This document shows, piece after piece, positions 26,571-38,894 of a stretch of 64,000 nucleotides of DNA. Location of the stretch: positions 455,492,390 through 455,556,389 of the forward strand of contig CM077672.1 in NCBI GenBank assembly GCA_039707655.1, read 5' to 3'. Position numbers and translations under genes: made by a program. Source of the DNA: Elymus sibiricus (taxonomy: Eukaryota; Streptophyta; Magnoliopsida; Poales; Poaceae). The notes under the pieces are model-generated. The model saw only the letters and a program-made list of their open reading frames with translations. It ran no database searches and was not told where the DNA came from. Positions within the stretch are counted from its first letter, which is position 1. Every line of letters begins with the position of its first letter.

Positions 26571-27500
26571 CGGCACTATCGTTCATCATCGCGGCGCTCA
26601 CCATGCCCGTCATGGCATTGTCATCTCGTCGTTGCGGCACTAGCGTCTGTCGTCGTAGCACCACCGTGCTTCGTTGTAGTGTCGTCGGCTCGATATTGCA
26701 GCTCCACAGTGTGTCGATCGCAGCATCGACGCGCCCATTGCAACCTCTACCATCTTCGCTCGTAGCACCGCCGCGTGCCCATCGCATCTTCCAACGTCAT
26801 CTCTTGCATCATTTATCTTCGCTCGCCATGCATTGTTGCAGCTTCTATAGTCGCCGCTCACCCGATCGCCTCGCGTCGGTCGCAGCATCCATCCTCGCTT
26901 GCAGCATCCATCCTCGCTTGCAACTCGCCACGCACTATCGCCGCTTTGATCATCAACGGTTGCACCATTGCCGTGAGCCGGTCGCAGCTTTCGTCATTGT
27001 CGCTCGAAGCATCCATCCTCGCTCGCTACATTTGCATAGTGCGCTCTCTGCACCGCGTCGTCTTTGTTTGCAACAGGGGTGCATCACATGCCAACTCACC
27101 GCTCGCCACACTGTACTTGGTTGTCCGCAGCGATGACAGCCAATCCTCAATAGAAGTAGCGGGTGGCCGCAGCTTCCTAATGGGAAGGAGAAACGTGGCG
27201 CGAGGAGCTGAAAAGATGGTGGAGTCGGTGCGCGAAGGAGAGAGGACGACATGGATGCGTTTGTTCTTTATTGGCTTGGAGGAGATAAGAGAGAGGAGAA
27301 GACAACTGGCCCTAAAGTTTCGCTACTGCCGATAGGGATAAGAATATAGAGACAAAAGAATGTGGTGGGGGCTAGGAAGAACGTCGCGTGGGACCAGTGG
27401 ATGCATGACAAGGAAATAAGTCATCTGATGTCCTACAAGTGCATAGAGTTTAGTGGTAGTCTCTTCGAAGTAAGAGTATGGATCCCAGAAGGAGCTTAGA
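26571..27500. other. Host sequence right of the solo LTR, unassigned
   Basis: Joins 24880-25007 when the LTR is removed. It is rich in CATC/GCATCC motifs (for example CAGCATCCATCCTCGCTTG twice at about 26885-26920), giving Ser/Ala/His-rich frames on several strands. No recognised domain. It could be the 5' region of an unknown repeat. Confidence 0.35.
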
Positions 27501-27509
27501 AAATGGTTT

Positions 27510-28244
27510 TTTATATCAAAAGACTTTAATGATCAAATAACGGAGAGATCGTTTACAAGGGAAGATGAAATAAAGTCAGGGATAGCATCCCAAACACAAG
27601 AGGTACTAGAGCTAAAAGCATATTTTGCTATAGTATTCGCCACCTCATTGGCCTCTCTAAAACAATGTAAGAAATCAACTTGGCCAAATTCCTTCATCAG
27701 CTGTTTACTCTCCATCATCACTGGAACGGAAGGTCCTGCATAATCGTTCTCACCTTTCATAGCATCAACAGCAAAAGAGCTATCAGATTCGATTATCAGC
27801 TTGCTACAGCCAATGCTCGCCGCCAAATAGAAGCCATTTCTGATCTTAGTCATTTCCGTTGAGTCCACATTAGAAACGTGAGACAAGAGCCATGAGGCAG
27901 CCACAACAAAATTGCCATTCTCATCTCAGGCCACTGCGTCAGAAGCTCCTGAGAATGTTTCAACGATGAATGAAGCATCAACATTTATTTTAACGAATCC
28001 TTTGGACGGCTTCTTCCACATCTGATCCAGATTACGCTTTGGAGACTTTGAGTTAGCAGCTCGCATAAAGTTTGTCAACGGAACTTTTATGGAGATGGCA
28101 GACCGCTCCGCAGTTTGCATAGATTCTCCCCTCACCAACTGTCGTCGTTGCCACCAAAGAAACCATGCAGCAACTAGCGCCAGTTCAGCAGATGGCAAGC
28201 CTCCAGTGACTAACTGCATTTTAGCTAAAATTTCAAGTGTAACT
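27510..28244 (-). pseudogene. LINE ORF2, RNase H domain
   Basis: Minus strand: FVKINVDASF opens the RNase H domain, then SKLIIESDSSFAVDAMKG and FLHCFREANEVANTIA carry the conserved Asp/Glu pattern of plant LINE RNase H. An in-frame TGA at 27926-27928 splits it. The upstream part continues across the solo LTR at 28245-29682 into the zinc-binding domain at 29688-29981, and the frame is preserved when the LTR is removed. The 3' tail (A-rich on the minus strand) ends near 27510. Confidence 0.8.
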
Positions 28245-29682
28245 TGAAAGTGCAGGTTATCTCCCAGAGGGGGGGTGAAAGGGAGATTATTAGAAATTCG
28301 TCAAACTCTGAAGAATTTGACGAAAAACAGAGTGAAGAAATAGAAACTCAAGGGAAACTAAGTCATCACAGAATCAGAGTACATACGAACAGGATACATA
28401 AGGGTGAAGAACATGCAATCATACAATCATACACGCATGAAGAACATGAACTGAGGAAATAAAAAGATAGCATGATCAAATACTTCAGTTCAAATTCGTC
28501 AGAGTACAGATCACAAATTCTTCAGCAGCGGAATAAAGTAAGGGAGGGTGAGGAATTTGAAACCAGGTTGGCTCGGTGAAGACAATGGAATTTGGTAGAC
28601 CAGTTCCAGTTGCTGCATCAACTGTACGTCTGGTTGAGGCGGCTGAGTCGCAACTCAGAGAACACTTAGTCCTCACCGTATTCCTCTTGAGCTAAGGTCA
28701 CTTAGACCTCGCCCAATCACTCGTGGTAAGTCTTCAAGGTAGACTTCCAAAACCTTCAAAGACTTGTTCACCGGCACGCCACAATTACTCTTGGGTGCTC
28801 AGAACATGACGCCTAACCGTCTGGAGGAATGACAGTCCTCAAAGGTAACAAGCGTCGGATCACACAGATCAATCTCTTCAGCGATGTTCAGTCACTTAGG
28901 CTCTGGTTGGGTTTTTCCTCACTTGGGTTTTTCCTCTCTTGAGTTCACTCAAAGTCGTCAGAGGATGGGTTGCTCTCAAATGACAAGTGTCAAGTTCTCT
29001 CGGAGCAGCCAACCAACAACTGGTTGGGGGCGGCTATTTATAGCCAGGGGGCAACCCGACATAGAATGTCATAAATGCCCTTGTCTGATTCGACCGTTAT
29101 CAGGATAAGGATCCACTCGACAGCTGGCATGCGGCGCAGCAACGGTCGGAAAATTGAACTCTCAATTTCGTCGGGGCACTCAATTTCCTCACTTTAGGCA
29201 GATCGCACTGGCGAACTCCTAACTCCTCAGCCTGACCAAATTCGTCAGCGACCAGATGAACTTCATCACTGTCGCTAGCAAATGCGTCAGCTGTACTGGA
29301 GATTTCCAAAGGCTTCACTCGAAGCGGCTTGTGTGTATAGGTTTGAGAAGTTTTGAGCATCACTTTGGAAATGTGAAATATGGTTCACCTAGACCCCCTT
29401 TAACAGTACGGTTTTTTCTATGACTCAAATAAGAAGAAAAGAAACTACGAAAACCAAAGTCTTCAAGCTTCAAAGTCTTCACATCAATTTCTTCAAAGGC
29501 CGTACCAATTTCATCATCAAATTCTTCACATGAAGAAATCTATTTTTAGGGGTCGTCTTCCATGTGTTAAACCAAATCTTCAGGGACTCTGTCTCCTGTG
29601 TATACTCACAAACACATTAGTTCCTCAACCTATTTGTCTTCAATACTCCAAAACCACTAAGGGGGCACTTGATGCACTTACA
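28245..29682 (+). mobile_element. Solo LTR (1438 bp), TSD TAACT
   Basis: Starts TGAAAGTGCAGG and ends GATGCACTTACA. Perfect 5-bp duplication TAACT at 28240-28244 and 29683-29687. It interrupts the LINE ORF2. It shares structural landmarks (GAGGGGGG near the start, AAACCACTAAGGGGGCA near the end) with the solo LTR at 1324-2901. Confidence 0.9.
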
Positions 29683-29687
29683 TAACT

Positions 29688-29981
29688 GATCCTGACCTAT
29701 CTTGCATAACCGTTTTTTGCAGATCATCATAAAGTCCCAAGTCTTTCCATACATCACTTACTCTAGCGCACTTGAACAGGCAGTGTTGTATGTCCTCAGG
29801 TCCCAAGGAGCAGATCGGGCATTGAATAGGGGTACATATGTGCCTCCCTGAAAGGACCCCATAACATGGTAAAACCCCATGCAACACTTTCCATGCAAAA
29901 AAATTTACCTTCCCTGGAACTCTTAACTTCCACACTTCTTTCCAGATTGAATTCAAGTTGACCCTGCCTTGACCATCTATT
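29688..29981 (-). pseudogene. LINE ORF2, zinc-binding domain
   Basis: Minus strand: IWKEVWKLRVPGKVNFFAWK, then CPICSLGPEDIQHCLFKCARVSDVW, the zinc-binding domain that follows RT in plant LINEs. It is upstream of the RNase H part at 27510-28244. Its own upstream side is cut by the solo LTR at 29982-32576; any remaining host sequence right of 32582 is too degraded to read. Confidence 0.8.
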
Positions 29982-30044
29982 TGTAGGGGAACGCAGAAGA
30001 AAACAAAAAAAATTCCGACCTACGCACCAGCCCAGGACCACTAT

Positions 30045-30537
30045 TGACGGTGTCCTGGATTAGGGGGTGCTAACCTAGTCGGCCCGTCTCCTCGGATGGG
30101 CCGATGTGCCCCCGTATGTGATCAAGATGGACTCCGGAAGCCGCGCATGGGAGACATGATCAAGGCTGCCTATACCGAAGACTTGTAGTACACTTCAAGA
30201 TTACTCCAGCCGCCTTACTCCAAGATACCGACCTTGTAACCCTAGATACCCTCCCTGGCGTGTATATAAGCCATAGGGTTTAGCCCGTAGGGGACATCAA
30301 CGCAACATCGAACACCTAGCTTTAGAAGTTAGACACATATGTCGATCTCGAGGTAGATCAACTCTGTACTCGATACATCTCCATTAATATAAACAGAAGC
30401 AGGACGTAGGGTTTTACCTCCATCAAGAGGGCCCGAACCTGGGTAAAACATCGTCTCCCTTTGTCTCTGTTACCATCGATCCGAGATCCGCAGCTCGGGA
30501 CCCCCTACCCCGAGGTCTGCCGGTTTTTACACCGACA
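30045..30537 (+). mobile_element. Solo LTR (493 bp) nested in another solo LTR, TSD ACTAT
   Basis: Starts TGACGGTGTCCTGGATTAGG and ends GTTTTTACACCGACA. Perfect duplication ACTAT at 30040-30044 and 30538-30542. A promoter-like TATATAAG at about 30266 gives plus-strand orientation. Third nesting level: LTR in LTR in LINE. Confidence 0.93.
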
Positions 30538-31099
30538 ACTATGAAGACTGCATACAAGGTTTTTGATCTTTTCGTTACCGACTCGTAGCGCAGCGGAAGT
30601 AAAGTCGATGACGATCGGCGGTGCAGATCCCCGCAGCTAGGATTTTACAACCTCCCAACCGCGAGGATGTACTCCCTCATCTGCCCCTCGGACAGCCCTC
30701 CGGGAGGCGGTCGGACAGTCCCTCGGACGGTGTCACGGACAGCCCTTCGGGAGGACCCTCGAAACTCGAACGGTAACTCGGACAGCCCTTCGGGAGGACC
30801 CTCGAACAGCCCCTCGGGCAAAAGATCGAAACTACGACCTCTCTACAGGGTTGCACACATACGGTGTCAGCTATCCGGCAGGGCTTCGCCGTCCAGAACT
30901 AGTTCCTGCCGGAACCCAGACAGCCTTTCGGCTCTACGAAACTATTTCGCTGGGAGGGAGAGAGAAGCCAGACAAGTCTATGGCATGTGTATGAGAACTC
31001 ATGTGAGAACTTTTGTGAAAATGGAGAGCACCCTCCACCCCTATTTATAGGGTGAGAAGAGATGGTAAAATACCAAAATGCCCTCAGATATTTTCACAC

Positions 31100-31270
31100 T
31101 ATGCATAATAGTGTTTCCACTATTCATAATAGTGTTTCCACTATTCATGAGATATTTTCTCTCAATAGTGTTTCCACTATTTGTAATAGTGTTTCCACTA
31201 TTCGTGAGATATTTTCTCCCAATAGTGTTCCCACTATTCATAACACTATCCATAAAGTGATTTTCACTAT
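31100..31270. repeat. Short tandem array of AATAGTGTTTCCACTATT units
   Basis: About seven copies of a partly palindromic unit (AATAGTG...CACTATT) interspersed with GAGATATTTTCTC. It lies inside the minus-strand solo LTR; the plus-strand copy of this LTR (around 10050) has only one such unit. Confidence 0.8.
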
Positions 31271-32581
31271 TCACGGAGACAATTTTCTGCGACCGTTAAA
31301 TCCGAAAATATTTCTGTGGGTCTTAGAATAATTCCAGTACCCACTAAAATGATTTTGGATTCGTTCCGAAACAATTTCGGATTAGTGATTTTCATCTGCG
31401 ACAAGCAACCACACCGGTTCCGGCAGCTCCGGAACATTTCCGGTTTTTGTCCCGGAAAAATCCCAGAAGTTACCAGAACAATTCTGGCACCCTCCAAGAA
31501 TTTCCAGGCGTCTGCCGAAACCAATTTGACTTAATGGTATACCCCGAAATAACTTTTCAGTTTTACCGGAACTATTCCGGTGTCCTCTCCGGAACGTTTC
31601 CGTTGCGTCCGAAACTTTTCCGGTGATTTTCTCTCAGACTCCCTGTCTAGTATTCAGCAGATAGATGAGCCTTAAGCGTGTGACCCTATAGGTTCGGTGA
31701 AGTATAGACATGACCCGGAAAACTTTCGGATCAATGATCAACATCGGAGCCGTGGACACCCATATTGACCCCTATACCCACACGAATGAATATTCGAGTG
31801 AACCTCCAGTTGCCGTGTGATATTCCTGTTGCTTCACGATATATTACAAACACCCGAGGTGAGATTTATTGGCATCCCCGCGGATCAACAACTTGTCCAC
31901 TATGCCAGTTACCTCGTTACCGGTTTTGTTCTCTTTTCTCGTTTCCGCGTTCCGGCATCCCAGTGATCAAATCACAATGTGTCTGGCCAGACGATGATGG
32001 ATACCATAACACCGAGAGGGCCCGAGAATATCTCTCCATCGTCGGAGGAGCAAATCCCAATCTTGAGCTATCTCGTTCCTTGTCATACTTTTCCGTGAAC
32101 CCGTAAGCCGCCGTAATAGCCACCCATTTACGGATGACGTTTAACAAACCCCAAAGTTCATGAAGCAACCATGAAGAAACTCGACACTCTCATGGTCTAA
32201 GGAATTATGCAAACGTTAACTTTCTCTGTGTTATTAACCATTAACTTGTGACAAATGTATCTCATAGCATAACACCAATTCGGGTCGATTCAACACAAGT
32301 GTTCTCCTAACATTGTGCCCTCAAAGTTGCCGGCATAGACATGCCCATGATCAGGAAAACAGGACCATCATGCAGCACTTGAGCTAGTCTTAGAGGCATG
32401 ACTAGGAATACATTTTACCGTTTATTATTCCACACGTGCATATGAGTCTTCCTCCGAGCCTCGTGGTTATTGCAGACTCGAGAACCATAGCAGTTATAGC
32501 ATGGAACATAAACTTAATTAGGAACATGGAGATAAATAATAACATTTATTATTGTCTCTAGGGCATATCTCCTACACTATT

Positions 32582-34286
32582 CTGTACCCTCGCCGCCCAT
32601 GTTGATTGTACCACTCTCGGTGGTATGCAGAACATACGGAAAAGGTTCCCGATCTTGTGTAATTCCATCCTATAAAATCATCCATGCTATGCACATTCAA
32701 AGGGATTTGTAGTATACACTGAGCATCGCCAAGTGAAAAAACAATCCGATCACATGGCGATGAAGTAGTCGACTAGGGGGAGTGGACGCCTTACGGTACG
32801 AGTGTCTATGCCCGTAGCGCACGCCGTCCTCTACTCTGGAATGCCCTGTGCGGCTGATTTTCTTCTCACGTGGTTTGCTCTTTGTAAGGTAGGTTATTAT
32901 GATGTCAGTTAGCATGATTTTCACTCAGAAATAGGCCAACCAATGCTCAAAATGTACTTCTACTTTTGGAATATGGCGAAATCAAGCAAAAAGGACACGC
33001 GAGCGTGGTAAAATTCTGAAAATCATATGACTGATATGCAACAACAAAGGGTAAAAGGTGATGCAAAATGAACTATGTTGATGCTCAAACGTGCCACAAT
33101 CATAAAGGATGGCTTGAACCCATAGGAAGATGTGGTAAATTTGCTAATTGGAGTTCATCATTGCGTTTTCTGAGAGATATGAATGGATAGCCCAGATCGG
33201 AGCTGGGACACCAGATTTTGGTATGGCAATAAACATAACTAAGATTCCCTTAAATGAAAAAGTTTCCAACACAACTATGATTTTTGGGTCATCTCCATCT
33301 GAGGTCGTTCAAGAGCCAAAATAGTGTGCTGCAGAAGTTTGCCTTTGAAGTTCCAGGCTACTTCAGGGGTAACCCCAAAAGTGTTGGGATTAATAAGGTT
33401 GCATGCGGTGCGTGTAGAAAACTGGATTTGCAATATATATATTTTTAACCAAATTTCTCACACAAATGTGCCCCAAAGATGACCTCAGATGGAAAAGTGA
33501 TCGACATGAATGTTATTCGCCTCATCAAGACGTACAAGTTTGCCTTTTGGATCATCTCCATCCGAGGTCATATGCGACCTCCATGATCAGTACAAAAGTT
33601 TTATTTCATACATATTGAGCCCGGAAGTTCCGGGACGGATTACAAGTTTCAGCCCGGACAAGAAGTTTCTGGCTTGCTTGTCTGAGTTAGGTTAGATTTT
33701 GATGTTTTGGACGAGATTTGAGTCATTTTCTTGTACAGGAAGTCCATCCACCTCATATATAGTTGAGAGGTCACAACCGATTGAAACAACACAAAATCGT
33801 CGAACACATTTACCAATTTTTATCTTTCATTTATCTCTCTCCCTCGCTTTCTTCTTTCTTGTTCTTCATTATTCTTTGTGTTGCAGGGCAATGAACCTCA
33901 AGGCCCTAGGGGCGAGCAGGTTGACCTAGGTCGGCCCATAGCCGTCGCACAACCTGGCGGGATCCCCCCTAGGCATGTGGGGTTTCAGGTCTCTAAAAGA
34001 TCTCGCCGACGTGTCTTGCGTATCGCGCTCCCGGCGAGGCTCCTCTAGCGACGTGTCTTGCGTGCCGCGCTCAACGTAGTGGGTACACGGTGACGTGTTC
34101 GTGCGCGAACACATTTTTTGACGACTCCGCTGGGGACGAAGCTTCGAATGGTTCATCGTAATTGTTTCTTGCTACGAAGAGATTGTCATAAATAGTTCGC
34201 AATCTACATAGGTAATATTTTTTTTGAACGGTCCCAGGGGGAGAGTACATAGGTAATATGAATATCCAATTCACTTATGTAGACGC
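32582..34286. other. Unassigned repetitive stretch
   Basis: No credible gene. 33270-33680 repeats the phrase CATCTCCATC(C/T)GAGGTC three times in slightly different contexts, as in the subterminal region of some large DNA transposons. 34100-34140 contains GCGAACACATTTTTTGACGAC, which resembles sequence near the 5' boundary of some plant LTR elements. Confidence 0.35.
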
Positions 34287-34300
34287 AAGAAAGTAATAAG

Positions 34301-37300
34301 TTTTTTTTTTTGCGGGGGTGAAAGGGATTGTATTACTCAAGAGCCAAGTAGGTCCTCCCTACACAAGCTAGGGACATTGTCCGGGCCAGAGCGGAGCCAG
34401 ACCACAGTTCGGTCTTGAGATCTCCCAAAGTTCGCCAGCGTATGGCTTACATTATTTTGCTCTCGAGAAATATGAACGACATGACACTCCCTTTCACTCA
34501 TAAGACGCTTCACCTCCGAAACCACCATGGCATACTGTGAGCGGTCTTGGCCAGCTGTAGAAATCAGTTGCGCCGCCTGCAAACTGTCAGTCTCGGCGAT
34601 GAATGGCAGCTCCGTCCATTGGAGGGCCAAAGCAATTCCCTCCATGCATCCAGCAAGCTCAGCATGCAGAGGATCCGGGCATGACCAAAGCGAACGGCAC
34701 GCAAAAAATATGATGGCCCCCTCCTGGTCACGTAGCACCATTCCCGCCCCGGCCCTTCCGTCATCATGGGAGAAAGAGCCGTCGACGTTCAGTTTCGTCC
34801 AGTTGGCGGGCGGGGGGCTCCACTTCCGGGGTGTCCGCGTCGCACCACTCACATGTGATATAGGTTGCTCAGCCCCTTCGTTCTGGATGGGCATCTTCCC
34901 TTTGTCCCACTCTCCCAGCGGATACTGCTGAGTCCCGAGGAGCGAGGTCACGTAGCTCTGCAAAAAGCGTCGAGATACCTCCACGGGCGGCGCCGGCTTG
35001 TCATGAGTGATCTCATTACGCACATGCCAGCATCTCCATAACAGCATGAGCAGGCGCAGCCGGTCCCCTTCATTGCATTCTGCAATAAGGTTTAGGAAGC
35101 ACTCAGGGCCGGTGTTGAGCACTGATTCAATGTTCGGTATGCTCCAGACCTCCGCCATAGTCCGCCACAAGTGCACAGCTCGTGGGCACCTACAAAACAC
35201 ATGGAAAGTGTCCTCGCGCTCGAGACCACATAATGGGCAAATATCAGTAACCTCCATGTGACGAGTGGATTTATTAGACCAGGTGGCTAGGGAGTTAGTA
35301 GCCAAGCGCCATGCAAACACACGCACCTTAGGAGGAGCAGGGCACCTCCATAATAATGCCCAGACGGCACGTCGCCCGTCCGGTGCCCTGCTCGCCGCGA
35401 CTGCTGAAGGACGAAGCTTGTCCTCAAGCGCCAGCCGATACGCGCTACGTACGGTGAAGATACCAGTACTTTCCGCTCCCCATGCAAGGAAATCCGCCCC
35501 CAGCCGGGGGGACGCCTTGATCTTCATGATCTCCTGAACATCAACGTGTAGAAAATTCTGCCGGAGAAGATTACCGCGCCATGCACCATGCTCATCCAGG
35601 AGCTCCGAAACTCGTCGGAGACGACACCTCCCCTGTTGTGTGATTGGCGGTCGGCCAACAGGGTGTGGTATCCATGAATCTCGCCAGATTCTGACCGACT
35701 GCCCATTACCGATGCGCCAGACTAGGCCTTTCTTCAACAATTCCAACCCATGCACAATGGACTGCCATGTTTGCGACGCATTGCTGGTGAAAACAGTATC
35801 TTCAAGACGTCCATTGGGGAAGTACCTTGCCTTCAAAACACGCGCACAAAGGCCTTCCGGTTTAACCATAATACGCCATGCTTGCCGCGCCAACATTGCT
35901 TGGTTGAATAGCCTGAAGTCCTTGAAACCCATGCCGCCGGCTGACTTGGGTCTGAGCATCGTGTCCCAAGCTTTCCAGTGCGTCTTCCTCTTGCCTCTGT
36001 ATGCGCCCCACCAGTAGCTGCGGATCATCCGACCCAGATCGTCACATGTGCTTCATGGAAATTTAAATAAGCTCATGAGGAATGTGGGCAAGGCCTGTGC
36101 AACCGCCTTAATAAGCACCTCACGTCCAGCCTGAGACATCAATTCTCCCCATTGGATAATCCTCTTTGTCACTTGCTGCTGTAGATTATGTAGTTTTCCT
36201 TTAGTGAAGCGGCCACTAGGCGTTGGGAAGCCGAGGTATTTCTCCTCAAAGCTCATGTGCTCCACGTCCAGAGTTTGCATGACCACCTGTTTGTTAGCTT
36301 GTGAGCACTTGGGGCTGAACATTATAGAACACTTAGCTGGATTTATTAGCTGGCCTGTAGCTCTAGCATAAGTCCCGAGTGCTTCCTTGACTTGAGCAGC
36401 CTCCTGTCCATTTGCTCGGAAAAACAGCAAGGTGTCGTCCGCGAAGAGCAGATGAGAGATGCCCGGGGCTTGGGGGCACACCCGGAGTGGGGTGAGGCGA
36501 TTAGCTGCAATCTCCTGTTTTAGAATAGCATCAAGACCGTCAGTGACAAAAAGGAATAAGAAGGGTGAGAGGGGGTCTCCCTGCCGTAGTCCACGAGACG
36601 GTGCGAATGAATCCGAGAGGGCTCCATTGACTTTAACACTGTACCTCACCGAGGTGACACACCTCATAATCCAATCCACCCATCGGTGAGAGAAACCCAT
36701 CTGTTGCATCACTCGCTCCAAGAAAACCCAGTCTACCCGATCATAGGCCTTGGACAGGTCCAGTTTATAGGCACAAAAGCCCTGTTCCGGGTCCTTCTCC
36801 TGCTTGATCGCATGAAAGCACTCAAAAGCGATTAAAGCATTATCTGTAATTAATCTGCCCGGTACAAATGCGCTCTGCTCCGGGGACACCAGCTCGTCCA
36901 AGATGGGACGCAGTCTATTGACTAGGCATTTCGCTATTACCTTGTATATAACATTACATAGACTGATAGGCCGGAAATCGGTGAGGCGAGACGGTGAGTC
37001 GATCTTCGGGATCAAAACAATGACCGTACTGTTAACCCCTTCTGGCATGACTCCAGTGGCGAAGAATAGTTTAACCGCACTAATTATGTCATCCTTCATC
37101 ACCGCCCAATGCCGCTGGAAGAATCTCGCGGGGAACCCATCCGGCCCCGGCGCCTTCAAGGGCCCAATCTGGAACATAGCATTCGAGATCTCCTCGTCAG
37201 TAAAATCCTTGCACAAACTATTGTTCATCTCCGCGGACACCTTGGGCTGAATGAGCTGCAGCACATCATGCGACTCCAACATAGGGTCAGTTGTGAATAA

Positions 37301-38298
37301 GTTATGGAAGTAATTGTTAACCATCTGTAACATAGTAGCCTGTTCAGAGTGTATAACCCCCGCCTCATCTGACAGCCCTCAGATTTTATTTTTCCTTGCA
37401 CGCCAAACTGCCTTCCGATGAAACATCTTGGTGTTACGGTCCCCCTCCTTTAACCAATCAATCCGCGATCGCTGGAGCCATAGCATTTCTTCCCTGTACA
37501 AGAGCTCATTCATCTTGTCCATCTCCTTTCTTATTTCAGCTCGATCTGCATTCATGTTGGTTAGTTCCTCCAGTCTAGTACGTGACTTTTCTATTTCCCT
37601 AGTCACATTGCCAAAGACCTTATTGCTCCAAGTATGAAGATCAGACATAACAGTAGCCAGAGCTTCCCTAACATCTCCCAGATTCCTCTTCGTACCTTTG
37701 CTTGACCAAGAATTAGCGATAATGGCCTCCAGAGCCGGCGATCGCTCCCACATCAACTCATACCGGCGGCTACTCCGAGGCCGCACGTCCCGCTCTAGTG
37801 AGAACCTGAGGAGCAGCGGACTATGGTCCGACGCCGGCGACACAAGGTGGGCCACCGATGCCTGCATGAACAAGTCCCTCCAGTCGTTGGACGCCACCGC
37901 TCTATCCAAACGAACTTGGACGTTCGCCCTGCCGCTGCACCTATTATCATATGTGAAGGGATGACCTGAAAAACCAAGATCAGTTAGTCCACACGCTTCA
38001 AGTGCGTCCCGAAAATTAATCATTTGGCCAACAGGTCTCGGGGTTTCCGATTGGTGCTCAAAATCCCACATCGCCTCATTAAAGTCACCAATGATCACCC
38101 ATGGCAGCGAACTCTGAGCGTGCAGTCCTCTGAGCTTATCCCACATCATAGGCCGGTTCTCTACTCTCGGTTCACCGTATACAAATGTGGCTCTCCATAA
38201 TGGCGTATCCGGGGACACACGTAAGTACACATCAATGAATCTTTCATTTGCATCTTGCACAGCGACGTACATAGACTCACAGCGACGTACATAGACCT
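34301..38298 (-). mobile_element. 5'-truncated LINE with 14-bp target-site duplication
   Basis: The flanks AAGAAAGTAATAAG at 34287-34300 and 38299-38312 are identical, and the element ends on the minus strand in a run of A (T-run 34301-34311 on the plus strand). The 5' side is truncated inside the endonuclease, the usual result of target-primed reverse transcription. At the 5' junction the sequence ACAGCGACGTACATAGAC is repeated twice (38258-38297), a small filler duplication. Confidence 0.92.
34337..38272 (-). pseudogene. LINE ORF2: endonuclease, reverse transcriptase, zinc-binding domain, RNase H
   Basis: One long minus-strand frame, missing the N-terminus of the endonuclease. Order of domains: endonuclease (VIIGDFNEAMWD, VRLDRAVASNDW, SPASDHSPLLL; 37379-38272); RT (37333-36053) with FRPISLCNVIYKVIAKCLVN, KLDLSKAYDRVDW, GLRQGDPLSPFLF and the catalytic FADDTLLFF; zinc-binding region (ICPLCGLEREDTFHVFCRCP); RNase H (KLNVDGSFSHDDGRAGAGMV ... 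FIAETDSLQAAQL ... HISREQNNVSHTLANFGR). Only two in-frame TGA stops break it, at 37379-37381 between endonuclease and RT and at about 36053-36055 at the end of RT, with no frameshift seen. That suggests a fairly recent insertion that was already dead on arrival because of truncation. Confidence 0.9.
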
Positions 38299-38312
38299 AA
38301 GAAAGTAATAAG

Positions 38313-38890
38313 TTGATGTTACTAGATCTTTTAGTGAGCAAAATGTATTGGCTAAAGGCATAAAATCTTCCCTAAAAGAAGGCGTAGAATCTTCCACGGG
38401 GGAATTATATGTTTTTCATGTTTACCACCTGAGCTCGGGGATCAATTAAGGAGGGAAATGTGGGTTTGTCGTTTTACTGCCCACCGTTTCTTAGGTACAG
38501 ATGGCATGATGAGTGCGTGGGAGGAAGACAGAGACGTGAGGTGTTTTGGCGGAAAAGGAATTATACGATTCTTTTTTGGATGGAGAACGGGATAAGTGGA
38601 GTAAATTTGTCCATCCAGCGCTAATTAACTTCTTTCTCCCTTCTTTTGCACAGAAAAGAGGCATTTTTCACGCCTTTCTTTCGAACACGGAGGAATAGTT
38701 AATCGGTTTTGCTAAAACTCAGCTAGCTGAGAAATAAATTGGTCTGTAGCGACATGCACTAGGCAGCTAGGAGAGGTCCTATTGGATGCTCGCGAGCGGC
38801 AAACAGCAGAGCATTCGCTGAAGAGCACGCAAAACGGGACGGCCCATTTGCAGGCGCTGAATGTAAAATCTCACGAAAATTAAAAGGCAG
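38313..38890. other. Host sequence around the LINE, unassigned
   Basis: 38320-38500 (ATCTTCCCTAAAAGAAGGCG, ATTAAGGAGGGAAA) resembles 42520-42660 in the same orientation. No gene. Confidence 0.35.
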
Positions 38891-38894
38891 GCGC

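Larger units (their letters stand above)
29982..32576 (-). mobile_element. Solo LTR on the minus strand (2097 bp plus a nested 493-bp LTR), TSD CTATT
   Basis: Read on the minus strand it starts TGTAGGAGATATGCCCTAGA and ends TTCCCCTACA. Perfect duplication CTATT at 29977-29981 and 32577-32581. It is the same family as 8745-10865 in the opposite orientation, with similar CCGGAA-rich and GGGCTGTCCGAG-type segments. It is itself interrupted by the solo LTR 30045-30537. A repeat array at 31100-31270 is longer than in the other copy. Confidence 0.92.

Noticed and set aside
31041..31331. Repeat array with regular spacing considered as CRISPR-like
   Set aside because: Plant nuclear DNA; the units are palindromic LTR repeats without unique spacers.
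34100..34145. Possible LTR/primer-binding-site boundary (TTTTTTGACGACTCCGCTGG)
   Set aside because: It resembles the region after the 5' LTR of some plant elements, but no LTR start, duplication or coding region could be tied to it.
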